Shown here one piece after another: positions 25,349 through 33,182 of a stretch of DNA of 64,000 nucleotides. Source of the stretch: Lachnospiraceae bacterium (GTDB taxonomy: Bacteria; Bacillota; Clostridia; Lachnospirales; Lachnospiraceae); assembly GCA_017517305.1 (NCBI GenBank), contig JAFWZV010000001.1, forward strand, positions 62,001 through 126,000, given 5' to 3'. The translations under genes and the position numbers were made by a program. The stretch's first letter is position 1, and each line of letters opens with the position of its first letter. Under the pieces are notes generated by a model, which made no database searches, was not told the DNA's origin, and was given only the letters and a program-made list of their open reading frames with translations.

Positions 25349-25702
25349 ATGAACGTTATATATGTAGTTCCTTGGGCTATATGTGAAACAGACAGTATAT
25401 ATGTGAAGAAGGTTAATAGTGATACTGTTCCTGCTCCTGAGAAGGGTGCTACAGTTGATGATTGGTGCATCAGGAATGTGATTCCTAATCCTGATAGAAG
25501 AAGTAAGGATGTGTATGCAGTTATAGATGTCTATAATGGTTACAAGGAAAACCTTAATGAGAAGGGTATGTCAGTATTTTCACTCAGTAACTCTGTGGAG
25601 AGATTAGAGGAGTGTGGATATGTAAAGGCATCAGACGCAGAGACAGAACATATTAGAAAAAAGGTTTTAAAATTAGATAAGGCTACTAAGAAGGCTAAAT
25701 AG
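25349..25702 (+). CDS. Conserved-looking 117-residue protein of unknown function
   Basis: I do not recognise this protein. It is soluble, with an N-terminal strand MNVIYVVPWAIC, an invariant-looking WCIRN segment near residue 40, and a Lys-rich C-terminus. It has no signal peptide or membrane segment. ATG 25349 follows GGAGGGG; a longer frame from 25283 would begin inside the -35 box and is rejected. It stands alone between a consensus promoter and a strong terminator, which suggests independent and fairly high expression. Confidence 0.7.
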   Translation: MNVIYVVPWAICETDSIYVKKVNSDTVPAPEKGATVDDWCIRNVIPNPDRRSKDVYAVIDVYNGYKENLNEKGMSVFSLSNSVERLEECGYVKASDAETEHIRKKVLKLDKATKKAK

Positions 25703-25707
25703 TTATA

Positions 25708-25740
25708 AAGACCACTTTAGAGTGGTCTTAAGTTTTATTT
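25708..25740 (+). terminator. Terminator of the 117-residue gene
   Basis: A 9-bp stem (25708-25716 with 25721-25729) with TTAG loop is followed by AAGTTTTATTTT. Confidence 0.85.
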
Positions 25741-25779
25741 TATGCTTGTGGAGAGAACAAGAGAAAGAGAGGACGGAGT

Positions 25780-26685
25780 ATGATAGAATTTGGTAAATGG
25801 AATACCTTAAAGGTTATTCGCTCAAAAGATTTTGGAGTGTACGTGGGTGAGGATAATACCCCAGCAAATGAGTGCATTTTGCTTCCTAGAAAACAGGTGC
25901 CAGAAGGGGTAAAGGCTGGTGCTACAATTGATGTATTTATTTATAGGGATTCTCAGGATAGACCTATAGCTACAGTTAATCAGCCACTTATTACTTTGGG
26001 AGAGATAAAGAAGCTTAGAGTGAAAAATGTAAGTAATATCGGTGCATTTATGGACTGGGGCTTAGAGAAGGACATATTACTTCCTTTTAAGGAGCAAACT
26101 GCAAAGGTTGAAGAGGGTAAGGAATATCTTGTTAGAATGTACGCTGACAAGTCTGACAGACTTTGCGTAAGTATGAAGCTTTACTCGCATTTGCTTCCTG
26201 CAGAGGGAATAAATAAGGGTGACCATGTAACAGGAACAGTATATGAGTTTAAGAAGAATTTAGGTGCATTTGTGGCTATAGATGATAAGTATCTAGGCTT
26301 GATTCACGAGAGTGAGCTCTATAATAAGGTTTATGTTGGAGATGTGGTTAATGCCAGGGTGGTAACAGTTAGAGAAGATGGCAAGGTTGACTTATCTTTA
26401 AGAGATGAGGCTTATGTGCAGATAGATCAGGACAGTGCTATGGTCTATGACATAATTAAGAGCTATAAAGGTGTTTTGCCATTTAATGATAAGGCGGACC
26501 CAGAACTGATTAAGAAAGAATTTGGACTTAGCAAGAATGCATTTAAGAGAGCAGTTGGTAGACTCTTAAAGGATGGTAAAATAAATATTACGGATAAAAC
26601 CATTGAGATAGTTCAGGTTGAAAAGAAAAAGAGCACTGCGAGAAAGTCAGACAGAAAGCTTGAAAGAATGAAAGGAGATATGTAA
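25780..26685 (+). CDS. cvfB: S1-like RNA-binding protein CvfB
   Basis: This 301-residue protein matches CvfB/YitL: an N-terminal S1-like domain (GKWNTLKVIRSKDFGVYVG), a LLPRKQVP motif, S1 domains near residues 68-130 (VKNVSNIGAFMDWGLEKDILLPF) and 145-210, and a C-terminal winged helix (GLSKNAFKRAVGRLLKDGKI). The family binds RNA and affects virulence gene and transcript stability in staphylococci. The stop codon overlaps the ATG of ridA (TAATG), so the pair is translationally coupled. Confidence 0.92.
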   Translation: MIEFGKWNTLKVIRSKDFGVYVGEDNTPANECILLPRKQVPEGVKAGATIDVFIYRDSQDRPIATVNQPLITLGEIKKLRVKNVSNIGAFMDWGLEKDILLPFKEQTAKVEEGKEYLVRMYADKSDRLCVSMKLYSHLLPAEGINKGDHVTGTVYEFKKNLGAFVAIDDKYLGLIHESELYNKVYVGDVVNARVVTVREDGKVDLSLRDEAYVQIDQDSAMVYDIIKSYKGVLPFNDKADPELIKKEFGLSKNAFKRAVGRLLKDGKINITDKTIEIVQVEKKKSTARKSDRKLERMKGDM

Positions 26686-27071
26686 TGAACAAGACAATTA
26701 TTTCTACAGATAAGGCACCTGCAGCAATTGGACCATATTCACAGGCTATCGCTGTGGGAGATATGATATTCACATCAGGTGTAATTCCAATTATTCCTGA
26801 GACAGGTGAGCTTGAGACAGGAGATATTAAGGCTCAGGCTAATCAGGCTATTGGCAATCTTATTAATCTTCTTGAGGCGGCTGGTTCTAATGCTGACTCA
26901 GTGGTTAAGACTACAGTTTTCATCAAGGATATGAATGATTTTGCTGCTGTAAATGAAGTGTACGCTACATATTTTACTGATAATTACCCAGCACGTTCAT
27001 GTGTTGAGGTTGCAAGACTTCCAAAGGATGTGCTTATTGAAATTGAGGCCGTAGCCTTGAAGGCAAACTAG
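26685..27071 (+). CDS. ridA: RidA-family enamine/imine deaminase
   Basis: This 128-residue protein is of the Rid family, which hydrolyses reactive 2-aminoacrylate and related enamines. Visible motifs are PAAIGPYSQAI near the N-terminus, TSGVIPI, and PARSCVEVARLPKDVLIEIEAVA with the catalytic Arg. The ATG overlaps the cvfB stop. The nearby ilvE fits metabolism of branched-chain keto acids, the classic context of RidA. Confidence 0.95.
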   Translation: MNKTIISTDKAPAAIGPYSQAIAVGDMIFTSGVIPIIPETGELETGDIKAQANQAIGNLINLLEAAGSNADSVVKTTVFIKDMNDFAAVNEVYATYFTDNYPARSCVEVARLPKDVLIEIEAVALKAN

Positions 27072-27072
27072 T

Positions 27073-27354
27073 ATGAGCAAAGAAATTATTATTCTGCTAA
27101 TAGCGTTTTTGGCTGTGTATAATCTGGTGGTTTTTTGCATATATGGCTACGATAAGCGCTGTGCAATAAAGGATAAATGGAGAGTTCCAGAGAAGGTTCT
27201 TATAGGTCTTGCGTTTTTGGGCGGTTCTGTAGGTGCCTATCTTGGGATGAGTATATTTAGACATAAGACGAAACATACAAAGTTTACTGTGTTGGTTCCG
27301 TTAGCATTATTAATACATTTAGTCATAGCTGTGTGGCTAATTGTGGGTAGATAA
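27073..27354 (+). CDS. DUF1294 membrane protein
   Basis: This 93-residue membrane protein has three hydrophobic segments and the DUF1294 signature YGYDKRCAIKDKWRVPEKVLIGLAFLGGSVGAYLGM and FRHKTKHTKF. The function is unknown. It starts one base after the ridA stop codon and so belongs to the cvfB-ridA transcript. Confidence 0.88.
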   Translation: MSKEIIILLIAFLAVYNLVVFCIYGYDKRCAIKDKWRVPEKVLIGLAFLGGSVGAYLGMSIFRHKTKHTKFTVLVPLALLIHLVIAVWLIVGR

Positions 27355-27425
27355 AAGCTGTGAACAGTGTTAGGTTTACATAATGCTAAGAATAAAAAAT
27401 GCTTTAAAATGATATACATTTTTTC

Positions 27426-27453
27426 TTGCATATTCTTCCACGAGTGGTAAAAT
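27426..27453 (+). promoter_or_regulatory. Promoter of ilvE
   Basis: TTGCAT at 27426-27431 and TAAAAT at 27448-27453 are 16 bp apart. No T-box or leader peptide is seen in the short leader of about 35 nt. Confidence 0.5.
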
Positions 27454-27491
27454 GGGTGTATGTGACAATCTACGGAAAGAAGGTTTTAGTT

Positions 27492-28517
27492 ATGAGCAAG
27501 AATATTGATTGGTCAAATCTTGGATTTGGCTACATTAAGACAGAGAACAGATTTGTATCTAATTACAAGGATGGAGCATGGGATGAGGGCGCTATCACAA
27601 CTGATGATATGGTAGTTATCAGCGAGTGTGCAGGTGTTCTTCAGTATGCACAGACTTGTTTTGAGGGCCTTAAGGCTTATAGAACAGAGGATGGTAAGGT
27701 TGTATGCTTCCGTCCTGACTTAAATGCAAGCAGAATGGTGGATTCATGTGAGAGACTTGAGATGCCAACATTCCCAGAGGACAAGTTTGTAGAGGCAGTT
27801 GAAAAGGTTGTTCAGGCTAATTTAGATTATGTTCCACCATATGGCTCAGGAGCAACTCTTTATATTAGACCATATATGTTTGGCTCAAACCCTGTTATCG
27901 GTGTTAAGCCAGCTGATGAGTATCAGTTCAGAATTTTCGTTACACCAGTAGGCCCTTACTTTAAGGGTGGTGCAAAGCCTATTACTATCAGAGTATCAGA
28001 TTTCGATAGAGCAGCACCACATGGTTCAGGACATATTAAGGCTGGACTTAACTATGCAATGAGCTTACATGCAATCGTTGATGCTCATAACAAGGGCTAT
28101 GCTGAAAACTTATATCTTGATCCAGCAACTAGAACTAAGGTTGAGGAAACTGGTGGAGCTAACTTTATCTTCATCACAAAGGATGGAAAGCTTGTAACTC
28201 CTAAGTCAGATAGTATTCTTCCATCTATTACAAGACGCTCACTTATGTATGTAGCTGAGCACTATCTTGGTATGGAGGTTGAGCACAGAGAGGTTTATCT
28301 TGATGAGCTTAAGGACTTTGCTGAGTGTGGTCTCTGTGGTACAGCAGCAGTTATTTCACCTGTTGGAAAGATTGATGATCATGGTACAGAGATTTGCTTC
28401 CCAAGTGGTATGGAGGAGATGGGTCCTGTAACTAAGAAGTTATATGATACATTAACTGGAATCCAGATGGGACGTATCGAGGCACCAGAAGGATGGATTA
28501 AGGTTATCGCTGAGTAA
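27492..28517 (+). CDS. ilvE: Branched-chain amino acid aminotransferase
   Basis: This 341-residue class IV PLP aminotransferase transfers amino groups between branched-chain amino acids and 2-oxoglutarate. Motifs include AQTCFEGLKAYR, LYIRPYMFG, the Lys-containing GSGHIKAGLNYAMS (PLP Schiff base lysine), EETGGANFIFI and ECGLCGTAAVISPVG. The length is that of the long (eukaryote-like/Bacteroidetes-like) IlvE form. ATG 27492 is chosen; a 22-residue extension upstream runs through the promoter. Confidence 0.95.
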   Translation: MSKNIDWSNLGFGYIKTENRFVSNYKDGAWDEGAITTDDMVVISECAGVLQYAQTCFEGLKAYRTEDGKVVCFRPDLNASRMVDSCERLEMPTFPEDKFVEAVEKVVQANLDYVPPYGSGATLYIRPYMFGSNPVIGVKPADEYQFRIFVTPVGPYFKGGAKPITIRVSDFDRAAPHGSGHIKAGLNYAMSLHAIVDAHNKGYAENLYLDPATRTKVEETGGANFIFITKDGKLVTPKSDSILPSITRRSLMYVAEHYLGMEVEHREVYLDELKDFAECGLCGTAAVISPVGKIDDHGTEICFPSGMEEMGPVTKKLYDTLTGIQMGRIEAPEGWIKVIAE

Positions 28518-28536
28518 AAAAGGTTAAAAAGATTAT

Positions 28537-28568
28537 GGCGTCTCGCTTTTGTGGGGCGCCTTTGTTGT
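28537..28568 (+). terminator. Terminator after ilvE
   Basis: A 10-bp stem including G-U pairs (28537-28546 with 28551-28560), TTTT loop, then TTTGTTG. Confidence 0.65.
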
Positions 28569-28598
28569 ATGTGCACCTCGGTGCAAGGAGGTTATGTT

Positions 28599-29075
28599 AT
28601 GAAGAAGACAGAAAAAACAAATGTAATGCGTTTGTTAGAGCAAAAGAAGATTGACTACAAAAGCTATGACTATACTGATACAGGAGTGATAAGTGGTGCA
28701 GAGGTTGCCGAGGCTTTGGGACAAAATCCAGACCAGGTATATAAGACTCTGGTGACTCAGGGGGCTACTAAGAATTATTATGTATTCCTAGTACCTGTGC
28801 TTAAGGAGCTTAATCTTAAAGCCGGAGCAAAGGCAGTGGGAGAAAAAAGTATTGCCATGATAAAGTCTAAGGAGCTGCTACCACTTACAGGATACATTCA
28901 TGGCGGATGTTCTCCTATAGGTATGAAGAAGCAGTTTAAGACGGTTATAGATGCCTCAGTTACAAATTTTGAAACTATATTCTTCAGCGCAGGAAAGATA
29001 GGCTATCAGGTAGAGGTTGCAGTGAAGGATATTGAGAAAATAGTTAGATATGAGCTTTCGGACATTGCGGAGTAA
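28599..29075 (+). CDS. ybaK: Cys-tRNA(Pro) deacylase YbaK/EbsC
   Basis: This 158-residue protein is a free-standing editing domain that clears Cys-tRNA(Pro). Motifs: AEALGQNPDQVYKTLVTQG with the catalytic-site Lys, YYVFLVPVLKELNLKAGAKAVG, and GYIHGGCSPIGMKKQFKT. AAGGAGG precedes ATG 28599; the upstream extension lies in the ilvE terminator area. Confidence 0.94.
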   Translation: MKKTEKTNVMRLLEQKKIDYKSYDYTDTGVISGAEVAEALGQNPDQVYKTLVTQGATKNYYVFLVPVLKELNLKAGAKAVGEKSIAMIKSKELLPLTGYIHGGCSPIGMKKQFKTVIDASVTNFETIFFSAGKIGYQVEVAVKDIEKIVRYELSDIAE

Positions 29076-29130
29076 AAGAAGGCTATGGATATACTTAATT
29101 CTGTAAAGCTAAAGTAAAAGTTAAAATAGG

Positions 29131-29165
29131 GTTGGCTGGAGAAATCCAGTCAGCTTATTTTATTT
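29131..29165 (+). terminator. Terminator after ybaK
   Basis: A 10-bp stem with GAAA tetraloop (29131-29140 with 29145-29154) is followed by TTATTTTATTT. Confidence 0.8.
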
Positions 29166-29168
29166 ATG

Positions 29169-29197
29169 TTGACAGATATATATCCAAGTGCTATATT
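29169..29197 (+). promoter_or_regulatory. Promoter of the metal efflux operon
   Basis: TTGACA at 29169-29174 and TATATT at 29192-29197 are 17 bp apart, directly before an ArsR-type operator. Confidence 0.75.
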
Positions 29198-29200
29198 AAA

Positions 29201-29220
29201 CATATGAACAATCATTCATA
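29201..29220 (+). promoter_or_regulatory. ArsR/SmtB-type operator
   Basis: The 20-bp imperfect palindrome CATATGAACAATCATTCATA overlaps the expected transcription start. It matches the known ATATGAACA-type half sites bound by zinc/cadmium-sensing ArsR proteins. Repression by the product of the next gene is inferred. Confidence 0.7.
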
Positions 29221-29243
29221 CAATAAAGTTAAGGAGGTTTCTT

Positions 29244-29612
29244 ATGGCAGAGAAGGATAATAAGCATGAACATTGTTGCTTGGAGCAGCATAATCATAAA
29301 GAGCTAATTGAATCTGTTAGTATGGATATGCCTGAGGAAGAGGTGCTTTATGATTTAGCAGAGCTATTTAAGGTGTTTGGCGATACTACCAGAATTAAGA
29401 TATTATATACTCTCTTTGAATCAGAGATGTGTGTATGTGATATAGCAGAGGTTCTTAATATGACGCAATCAGCTATATCTCATCAGTTAAAGGTTTTAAA
29501 GCAGGCTAAGCTTGTTAAGAATAGAAGAGATGGAAAGCAGATTATTTACTCTCTAGACGATGGACATATTGCAAATATTATAACTATGGGAATAGAACAT
29601 ATTATGGAGTAG
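29244..29612 (+). CDS. ArsR/SmtB-family metal-sensing repressor
   Basis: This 122-residue winged-helix repressor has HTH NMTQSAISHQLKVLKQAKLV. Two possible metal sites are visible. The alpha-3 type is the ESEMCVCDIAE cysteine pair, with N-terminal His/Cys residues (HEHCC). The alpha-5 type is DGH, ten residues, then HxxE at the C-terminus (DxHx10HxxE). Having both types is as in zinc/cadmium sensors such as ZiaR and CadC. It precedes an HMA protein and a P1B-ATPase, so it is the probable Zn/Cd-responsive repressor of this operon. Confidence 0.92.
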   Translation: MAEKDNKHEHCCLEQHNHKELIESVSMDMPEEEVLYDLAELFKVFGDTTRIKILYTLFESEMCVCDIAEVLNMTQSAISHQLKVLKQAKLVKNRRDGKQIIYSLDDGHIANIITMGIEHIME

Positions 29613-29690
29613 TTAGATTAAATAAGATGCAATATTAGCAAAACATACAGTGCTAATATAAATAAATTATTAAAATGGAGGAATAAGACT

Positions 29691-29909
29691 ATGAAGAAGA
29701 GATTTGATATGGAAGATTTAGATTGTGCAAACTGCGCAGCAAAGATGGAGGAGGCTATTAAGAAGATTGAAGGTGTTATAGATGCAAATGTTAGCTTTAT
29801 GGCACAGAAGCTTACTATCGAGGCAGAGGAAACAGACTTTGACAAGATTATGAAGCAGGTTGTTAAGGCAGTTAAGAAGGTTGATTCAGACTGTGAGGTA
29901 GTTCTTTAA
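29691..29909 (+). CDS. Free-standing HMA metal-binding protein
   Basis: This 72-residue protein is a single ferredoxin-like heavy-metal-associated domain with the binding motif DCANCAAKME at residues 11-20. It looks like the N-terminal domain normally fused to a zinc/cadmium ATPase, here as a separate gene. It ends three bases before the ATPase gene, which lacks such a domain. Metal delivery to the ATPase is the likely role. Confidence 0.9.
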   Translation: MKKRFDMEDLDCANCAAKMEEAIKKIEGVIDANVSFMAQKLTIEAEETDFDKIMKQVVKAVKKVDSDCEVVL

Positions 29910-29911
29910 AG

Positions 29912-31819
29912 ATGAACAAAAAACAGAAACGACAATTAAAGAAGATAATCATAGCATTGGTACTTCTTGTAGTTATGGTCATTATCCACAAGCTGGTAAT
30001 TGATAAGTTGTCGCTAGGAAATGTATTATCTAGAGTAATACTTACAGCTATGTATCTTGTACCATATTTGATAATTGGCGGAAAGGTACTTGCTAAGGCT
30101 GGACGAAACATTTTAAATGGTCAGGTATTTGACGAAAATTTCCTTATGGCTTTAGCTACAATCGGTGCATTTATATTAGGTGAGTATACTGAGGCGGCAG
30201 CGGTTATGCTGTTTTATCAGGTGGGAGAATTATTCGAGAATATTGCTGTAAATAAATCTAGAACTGCGGTGACAGCTTTAGTAGGTCTTAGACCAGATTA
30301 CGCTAATATAGAGCAGGACGGAGAACTTGTAAAGGTTGATCCTAGTGACGTCACAGTTGGAAGTGAGATAATTATACTTCCGGGAGAGAAGGTTCCTGTG
30401 GATGGTGTGGTTGTGGCAGGTGAAAGCCTTGTAAACACTGCCGCATTAACAGGAGAGTCGGTTCCTAGAGGAATTAAGGTTGGTGATACTGTACTTAGCG
30501 GTTGCATCAATGAGGGTGGAAAGCTTACTCTTAAGACCACAAAGAACTTTGAGGATTCCACCGTTGCTAAGATACTTGATATGGTGGAGAATGCAAGCTC
30601 TAGAAAATCCAAGTCAGAAAGCTTTATTACAAGGTTTGCAAAGTATTACACACCGTTAGTTGTTATTGCAGCTTTAATAGTTGCATTTGTTCCACCGATT
30701 ATACTTCAGGACAGCTTTGCAAAATGGATTAGCAGAGCCCTAATATTCCTGGTAATATCTTGTCCATGTGCTTTGGTTATATCAGTGCCACTTGGCTTTT
30801 TTGGAGGAATAGGAGCAGCGTCAAAGCTGGGAATTCTTGTAAAGGGTAGCAACTACCTGGAGGCTATGGCAGAGGTTGATACTATTGTATTTGATAAGAC
30901 GGGAACATTGACTGAAGGTGTATTCAAGGTTCAGGATATAGTGTGCAAGGGCTCTTGTAATCAGGATGAGTTACTTAAGCTTGCAGCCTATGCAGAGTGC
31001 TATTCAAACCATCCTATAGCCAAATCTATAGAGAGTGCATACATTTCGTCGGGAAATGCTATTGACAAGGAACAGATAGAGAATGTTAAGGAGATATCTG
31101 GAAAGGGAGTTAGCATTAGACTAGGTGGATTAACTATATATGCAGGCAATAAGAAGCTTATGGCAGATATAGAGGTTGGTTTTGAGGAAAACAATGAGAC
31201 TAGCGGTACAGTGGTTTATGTGGCTAGAGACAAGGAATACTTAGGATATTTAGTTATCTCTGATGTTATTAAACAGGATGCCCCAAGTGCCATTAGCAAG
31301 CTTCATAGCGAAGGAATTAAGAATACAGTTATGCTTACAGGAGATAGGACAAAAACTGCTTCTTACGTGGCATGTGAGCTTGGGATAAAAACTGTTTATA
31401 GTGAGCTTCTTCCTGGAGATAAACTGGGTAAGCTTGAAGAACTTATTGCTTCTAAAGGAGAGAGTAAGAAACGCGGAAAGGTTGCTTTTGTAGGTGACGG
31501 AATTAATGATGCACCAGCTTTAACAAGAGCAGATATAGGAATTGCTATGGGAGCATTGGGACAGGACGCAGCTATTGAGGCAGCAGACATAGTTCTTATG
31601 GATGACAATATTAATAAGCTTGCTACAGTAAGAAATATTGGTGGCAAAACCCTAGCTATTGTAAGACAAAACATAGTGTTTGCTCTTGGGGTTAAATTCC
31701 TAGTTATGATACTTGGAATCTTCGGTATAGCAAATATGTGGCTTGCGGTATTCGCTGACGTTGGCGTTGCAGTAATCGCAATACTTAATTCTATGAGGAT
31801 GCTAAAGTATAGGGAGTAA
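29912..31819 (+). CDS. Zn/Cd/Pb-type P1B-ATPase
   Basis: This 635-residue pump exports soft divalent metals. It has the phosphatase motif TGES at 180-183, the intramembrane CPC at 284-286 (SCPCALVISVPLG), phosphorylated Asp328 in DKTGTLTEG, an HP dipeptide in SNHPIAKSI, and GDGINDAPALTRADIGIAMG. The C-terminal membrane helices lead to a Lys-containing NxxFALGVKF region typical of ZntA/CadA rather than CopA. It has no N-terminal HMA domain; the domain is encoded by the gene just upstream. It is coupled to that gene with no clear Shine-Dalgarno of its own. Confidence 0.94.
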   Translation: MNKKQKRQLKKIIIALVLLVVMVIIHKLVIDKLSLGNVLSRVILTAMYLVPYLIIGGKVLAKAGRNILNGQVFDENFLMALATIGAFILGEYTEAAAVMLFYQVGELFENIAVNKSRTAVTALVGLRPDYANIEQDGELVKVDPSDVTVGSEIIILPGEKVPVDGVVVAGESLVNTAALTGESVPRGIKVGDTVLSGCINEGGKLTLKTTKNFEDSTVAKILDMVENASSRKSKSESFITRFAKYYTPLVVIAALIVAFVPPIILQDSFAKWISRALIFLVISCPCALVISVPLGFFGGIGAASKLGILVKGSNYLEAMAEVDTIVFDKTGTLTEGVFKVQDIVCKGSCNQDELLKLAAYAECYSNHPIAKSIESAYISSGNAIDKEQIENVKEISGKGVSIRLGGLTIYAGNKKLMADIEVGFEENNETSGTVVYVARDKEYLGYLVISDVIKQDAPSAISKLHSEGIKNTVMLTGDRTKTASYVACELGIKTVYSELLPGDKLGKLEELIASKGESKKRGKVAFVGDGINDAPALTRADIGIAMGALGQDAAIEAADIVLMDDNINKLATVRNIGGKTLAIVRQNIVFALGVKFLVMILGIFGIANMWLAVFADVGVAVIAILNSMRMLKYRE

Positions 31820-31823
31820 ATAA

Positions 31824-32267
31824 ATGGATGAAATGTATTTTAAGATAATGGGAATTCAAACAAGGATGCAGAAGAATACAAAAATGTCAAAGGCCATGAA
31901 AGCCATAGCTGTACTTGGTGTATTTTGTAGCTTTTGCTTTGGGATTGGAGCATCTAGCTTTCCAGATGACCAGCATTCGGAACCAAAGATTGTATGGGTG
32001 TTATCCATTATAGCTTTGGTGGTACTTTTTATTGAGGATGTAAATTACATTAAGAAAAATAAAGCTTTCGAATTTGAGATATACAGATTAGAGGTTCAGG
32101 ATTTAAAGGACAAAAAAGAAATAGCTGAAATTGTAGGGGAAATACCATCGGATTATATTTTAAACAAGGAGATTGATAAGCCTAAGGAAGATGTAAAACT
32201 GCCTACAATTTATTACAGTGTTCTGCTTGTGGTAGATGTTATAATAGGAATTCTAATGATTTTATGA
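31824..32267 (+). CDS. Three-TM protein of the metal efflux operon
   Basis: I do not recognise this 147-residue membrane protein. Hydrophobic segments lie at about residues 24-45, 56-74 and 126-147, with a charged cytoplasmic middle. It starts 4 nt after the ATPase stop and ends before a strong terminator, so it belongs to the metal efflux transcript. A role in metal resistance is suggested only by position. Confidence 0.65.
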   Translation: MDEMYFKIMGIQTRMQKNTKMSKAMKAIAVLGVFCSFCFGIGASSFPDDQHSEPKIVWVLSIIALVVLFIEDVNYIKKNKAFEFEIYRLEVQDLKDKKEIAEIVGEIPSDYILNKEIDKPKEDVKLPTIYYSVLLVVDVIIGILMIL

Positions 32268-32291
32268 AAAAGTTTGAATGTTTAGAGAAAG

Positions 32292-32326
32292 AAACGCATC
32301 AATATAATTAAGTTGATGCGTTTTTT
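32292..32326 (+). terminator. Terminator of the metal efflux operon
   Basis: An 11-bp perfect stem AAACGCATCAA/TTGATGCGTTT with a 10-nt loop is followed by a T-run. Confidence 0.9.
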
Positions 32327-32399
32327 GTAGGTTAAGGGTGTATAATGATATAATTTTTATAAATAATAACATTAAATGAAAGAAAAATAATTAAGAATG

Positions 32400-32428
32400 T
32401 TGCAAAATGCTTCAAACTGATATAAAAT
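32400..32428 (+). promoter_or_regulatory. Promoter of the toxin-antitoxin module
   Basis: TTGCAA at 32400-32405 and TAAAAT at 32423-32428 are 17 bp apart, 22 bp before the antitoxin start. Confidence 0.6.
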
Positions 32429-32450
32429 AGAGAAAAAGGAGGTGTAGAAT

Positions 32451-32753
32451 ATGATTACTGTAAGCTTAAGATTTGAAGAAGATATGAAGAAGGAATTAGA
32501 TGAGATGTGTGAGGAGATGGGTATGAATCTTACCACATTTTTTATGATTTATGCCAAAAAAGCTCTTCGAGATAGAAGAATACCATTTGATATTGTTGCC
32601 CCAGCTAGAGAAAAAACTGATAAGAAAGTGTTTGAGAGGGAGATGGATGATAGTGCCATAGATAAATTACTAGAGGAATTTGTTATGCCATCAGAACGAG
32701 GTAATAGGGTGGAAGAATATATGGAGGAAATGCGTGGAAATGACAGAATATAA
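32451..32753 (+). CDS. RelB/DinJ-family antitoxin
   Basis: The first 45 residues of this 100-residue protein are a ribbon-helix-helix DNA-binding domain of RelB/DinJ type (ITVSLRFEEDMKKELDEMCEEMGMNLTTFFMIYAKKAL, then RRIPFDI). The acidic C-terminal half would wrap the toxin. AAGGAGG precedes the ATG. The next gene encodes a PIN-domain protein and overlaps this one by 14 nt. RelB/DinJ antitoxins usually pair with RelE/YafQ RNases, so this is an unusual pairing. Confidence 0.85.
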   Translation: MITVSLRFEEDMKKELDEMCEEMGMNLTTFFMIYAKKALRDRRIPFDIVAPAREKTDKKVFEREMDDSAIDKLLEEFVMPSERGNRVEEYMEEMRGNDRI

Positions 32754-33153
32754 AAGAGCATTTTGTGATACAGCTATTTTTATATATTATTTGGATAAGA
32801 ATGAGCAATTCTTTGATAAAACAAAAAAACTATTTGCGGATTCATTAAGAGAAGGTTTAGAAATAGTTACTTCCACAATTACATATGAAGAGTATTGCGT
32901 TTTGCCATACAGAGATGGAGATAGAATAAGAATTACTAATTTTAACAGGTTTATTAATATATTAAAGATAAAGATTTTTGATATATCAATAGATATTGCA
33001 AATATGGCAGCAATAATACGTGCTAAGTATCCGGGTATAAAGAGCATGGATGCGTTGCAACTAGCCACAGCAATAGTTTCTGAATGTGATGTATTTTATA
33101 CTAATGACAAGCAATTGCTGCAGATAGAGGAGCTTAATGTGGTGGTGTTATAA
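32740..33153 (+). CDS. PIN-domain ribonuclease toxin
   Basis: This 137-residue protein has the PIN pattern: FCDTAIFIYYLD (first Asp) near residues 8-19, TYEEY with Glu, IKSMDALQLATAI with the third acid, and FYTND with the fourth near the C-terminus. All four acidic positions appear present, so the RNase should be active. ATG 32740 lies inside the antitoxin gene; the 20-residue longer frame is rejected. It ends in a terminator that overlaps its stop codon. Confidence 0.87.
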   Translation: MTEYKRAFCDTAIFIYYLDKNEQFFDKTKKLFADSLREGLEIVTSTITYEEYCVLPYRDGDRIRITNFNRFINILKIKIFDISIDIANMAAIIRAKYPGIKSMDALQLATAIVSECDVFYTNDKQLLQIEELNVVVL

Positions 33154-33182
33154 AAAGAGATACATTAGTATCTCTTTTTTAT
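33153..33182 (+). terminator. Terminator after the toxin gene
   Basis: An 8-bp stem AGAGATAC/GTATCTCT at 33156-33163 and 33168-33175 is followed by TTTTT; A-runs before it make it symmetrical, serving the convergent glycosyltransferase gene as well. Confidence 0.8.

Noticed and set aside
27355-27491. T-box or leader peptide before ilvE
   Set aside because: The leader after the promoter is only about 35 nt and has no T-box sequence or run of branched-chain codons.
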